64,000 nucleotides of DNA from Melioribacteraceae bacterium (lineage in GTDB: Bacteria; Bacteroidota; Ignavibacteria; Ignavibacteriales; Melioribacteraceae): positions 62,001 through 126,000 of the forward strand of contig JAEINS010000004.1 of assembly GCA_016342755.1 (NCBI GenBank). Reading direction: 5' to 3'. Position 1 is the first letter of the stretch; every line of letters begins with the position of its first letter. Below, in pieces: positions 62,466 to 64,000 of the stretch. The position numbers and the translations under genes were made by a program. The notes under the pieces were generated by a model. It was not told where the DNA came from and made no database searches. It saw only the letters and a program-made list of their open reading frames with translations.

Positions 62466-64000
62466 ATGAGCGAATTAAATAAAAATGAGCTTGAGTTGAT
62501 TAAAGAAGAAGAGACGAGAGAATGGATTGAATCGCTGGAATATGTAATGCAGAACGGTGGTCCGGAAAGGGTAAAAGAACTGCTTCATGATCTTGATACA
62601 TACGCGCATGAAGCCGGTGTAGACTTACCATTTACAGCTAACACTCCATTTGTAAACTCAATTCCTCCACATCAGCAGCCAGGTTTTCCGGGAAGTAGAG
62701 AAATAGAAAGACGTATAAAATCTCTTATCCGATGGAACGCAATGGCAATGGTTGTCAGATCAAATAGAGAATCTGCCGGTATAGGCGGGCATATTTCTAC
62801 CTTTGCCTCGGCCGCAACTTTATATGAAGTTGCTTTTAATCATTTTTTCAAAGGTAAAGATAATAATCAGCGTGGCGATCAAATCTATTTTCAGGGTCAT
62901 GCGGCTCCGGGCGTTTATGCAAGAGCCTTTTTAGAAGGAAGACTCTCAATAGAACAGCTTCAAAATTTTAGAAGAGAATTAGCTCCCGGCGGCGGACTTT
63001 CATCATATCCGCATCCTTGGTTAATGCCTGACTTCTGGGAATTCCCAACAGTATCAATGGGATTAGGTCCTATAATGGCAATCTACCAAGCCAGGTTTAA
63101 TAGATACTTAGAAGACCGCGGATTATTAACTCCTGCCGATACAAATGTCTGGGCGTTTTTAGGCGACGGTGAAACAGACGAGCCTGAAGCACTTGGTGCT
63201 ATCTCACTAGCTTCAAGAGAAAAACTTGATAACTTAGTTTTTGTAATAAACTGCAACCTTCAAAGATTGGATGGACCGGTTAGAGGTAATGGAAATGTTG
63301 TTCAGGAACTGGAAGCTAGTTTTAAAGGTGCAGGTTGGAATGTTATAAAAGTTCTTTTAGGAAGTGAATGGGATGAAATTCTTAAGAAGGACAAAAAAGG
63401 TCTTCTGATGAAACGCTTTGCCGAAACAGTTGATGGTGCTTCTCAGAAACATTCAATTCAGGACGGAGCATACTTAAGAGAGCATTTCTTTGGCAAGTAT
63501 CCTGAACTAAAAGAATTGGTTGCAGATCTTACTGATGAGCAGATAGAAAAATTGAAACGTGGCGGTCATGATCCGTTGAAGGTTTATTCAGCGTATAAAG
63601 CAGCTACAGAACATAAAGGTCAGCCAACAGTTGTTTTAGCGAGAACTGTAAAGGGTTACGGACTTGGTGAAGCTGGTGAAGGTAAGAATATTACACACTC
63701 ACAAAAAAAATTGAACGAAGAAGAATTAAAACATTTCCGTTCACGATTTGGTATTCCTATTTCGGACGAAGAAATTGCAAATGCACCATTTTACAAGCCT
63801 GCTGATAACAGTTTAGAAATTAGATATCTAAAAGAAAGACGTCAGGAACTTGGCGGATACGTTCCAAAAAGAATTTTAAGAAACTCTCCGTTAAGCACAC
63901 CTTCTGATGCCCTTTTTGAAGAGTTCTACAAGGGAACCGGAGAACGTGAAGCTTCAACTACAATGGTTATGGTAAGAATATTAACTAAGCTTCTTAAAGA
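62466..64000 (+). CDS. aceE: pyruvate dehydrogenase E1 component, homodimeric (partial, 3' end beyond window)
   Basis: The gene opens at ATG 62466 (TTGTAAGGTT before it) and runs off the window after 511 codons. It is the large, alpha2-type E1 (about 890 residues in full): NSIPPHQQPGFPGSREIERR, GGHISTFASAATLYEVAFNH, DFWEFPTVSMGLGP, and the thiamine diphosphate motif GDGETDEPEALGAISLASRE ending in NCNLQRLDGPVRGN (about 232-280). It decarboxylates pyruvate and hands the acetyl group to lipoyl E2. The E2 and E3 genes, if linked, are downstream of the window. Confidence 0.93.
   Translation, partial: MSELNKNELELIKEEETREWIESLEYVMQNGGPERVKELLHDLDTYAHEAGVDLPFTANTPFVNSIPPHQQPGFPGSREIERRIKSLIRWNAMAMVVRSNRESAGIGGHISTFASAATLYEVAFNHFFKGKDNNQRGDQIYFQGHAAPGVYARAFLEGRLSIEQLQNFRRELAPGGGLSSYPHPWLMPDFWEFPTVSMGLGPIMAIYQARFNRYLEDRGLLTPADTNVWAFLGDGETDEPEALGAISLASREKLDNLVFVINCNLQRLDGPVRGNGNVVQELEASFKGAGWNVIKVLLGSEWDEILKKDKKGLLMKRFAETVDGASQKHSIQDGAYLREHFFGKYPELKELVADLTDEQIEKLKRGGHDPLKVYSAYKAATEHKGQPTVVLARTVKGYGLGEAGEGKNITHSQKKLNEEELKHFRSRFGIPISDEEIANAPFYKPADNSLEIRYLKERRQELGGYVPKRILRNSPLSTPSDALFEEFYKGTGEREASTTMVMVRILTKLLK

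Noticed and set aside
1-64000. CRISPR array
   Set aside because: No run of regularly spaced identical repeats was seen on either strand, and no cas gene motif.

Overview
The window looks like chromosomal DNA of a low-GC, Gram-negative member of the Ignavibacteria (Ignavibacteriota / Chlorobi-Bacteroidetes side of the FCB group). The main reasons are three secreted proteins ending in a type IX secretion (T9SS) sorting domain with the NYPNPFNPSTxI signature, the family mix (S46 dipeptidyl-peptidase, ADP-forming acyl-CoA synthetase, homodimeric pyruvate dehydrogenase E1), and the AT-rich intergenic DNA. Taxonomy is inferred from protein style only; there is no rRNA gene here.

Layout. 1-11 kb: end of a CcmA-like ATPase plus CcmB, a ferritin-like protein, a Kv-type potassium channel with a zinc-ribbon tail, a hydrolase, an ADP-forming acyl-CoA synthetase, a VanX-type dipeptidase, a T9SS protein and glycogen synthase. 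10-14.5 kb (minus): a three-gene ECF sigma/anti-sigma/periplasmic protein operon, then rseP and dxr. 14.6-25.4 kb: a palindromic repeat, a FabK-like flavoprotein, a sugar nucleotidyltransferase followed by metK and ahcY (AdoMet synthesis and recycling), a very large secreted alpha-amylase, two sister response regulators with a degenerate second receiver domain, and tRNA-Lys(TTT). 25.6-30.6 kb (minus): a tight polyamine operon headed by a SpeD-SpeE fusion, then agmatinase, an ABM monooxygenase, an iron alcohol dehydrogenase and a lipoprotein. 30.6-43.3 kb: TrpF-like protein, MFS carrier, fucose-isomerase-like protein, S46 peptidase, M50-like membrane protein, AlkD-like protein, a T9SS protein with a C39-like peptidase domain, a DinB-like protein and a PilJ/HAMP/MCP/CZB chemoreceptor. 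43.6-47.2 kb: a DEAD-box helicase, then a small accessory stretch. 47.2-60.3 kb: a molybdopterin oxidoreductase with a fused FeS/membrane subunit, a PHP phosphodiesterase, and a long minus-strand run of small enzymes including GH51, an M81 protein and a creatininase. 59.8-62.3 kb: a second accessory patch with DUF3788, a decayed gene and an Mrr-type restriction enzyme. The window ends inside aceE.

The most unusual structure is at 45.1-47.2 kb. Two unrelated small genes (a membrane protein and a pRiA4b ORF-3-like protein) are framed by the same two non-coding modules: an upstream module of about 90 bp with a conserved AGGGTRC/GTACCCT hairpin and the sequence TATTCATGCAGGTTA, lying the same distance (about 59 nt) before both start codons, and a downstream module AACCTCYTAA followed by a CCGCC/GGCGG hairpin with loop AAAGAAAT. 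AGGTT at the 5' end and AACCT at the 3' end are inverted repeats. Different genes in the same frame suggests a cassette-type element; no integrase is visible in the window, so this stays a hypothesis.

Functionally, metK/ahcY and the SpeD-SpeE/agmatinase operon link through AdoMet, and RseP beside the ECF sigma operon suggests, without proving, regulated proteolysis of the anti-sigma factor. All functional calls come from reading motifs by eye; no database search was run.
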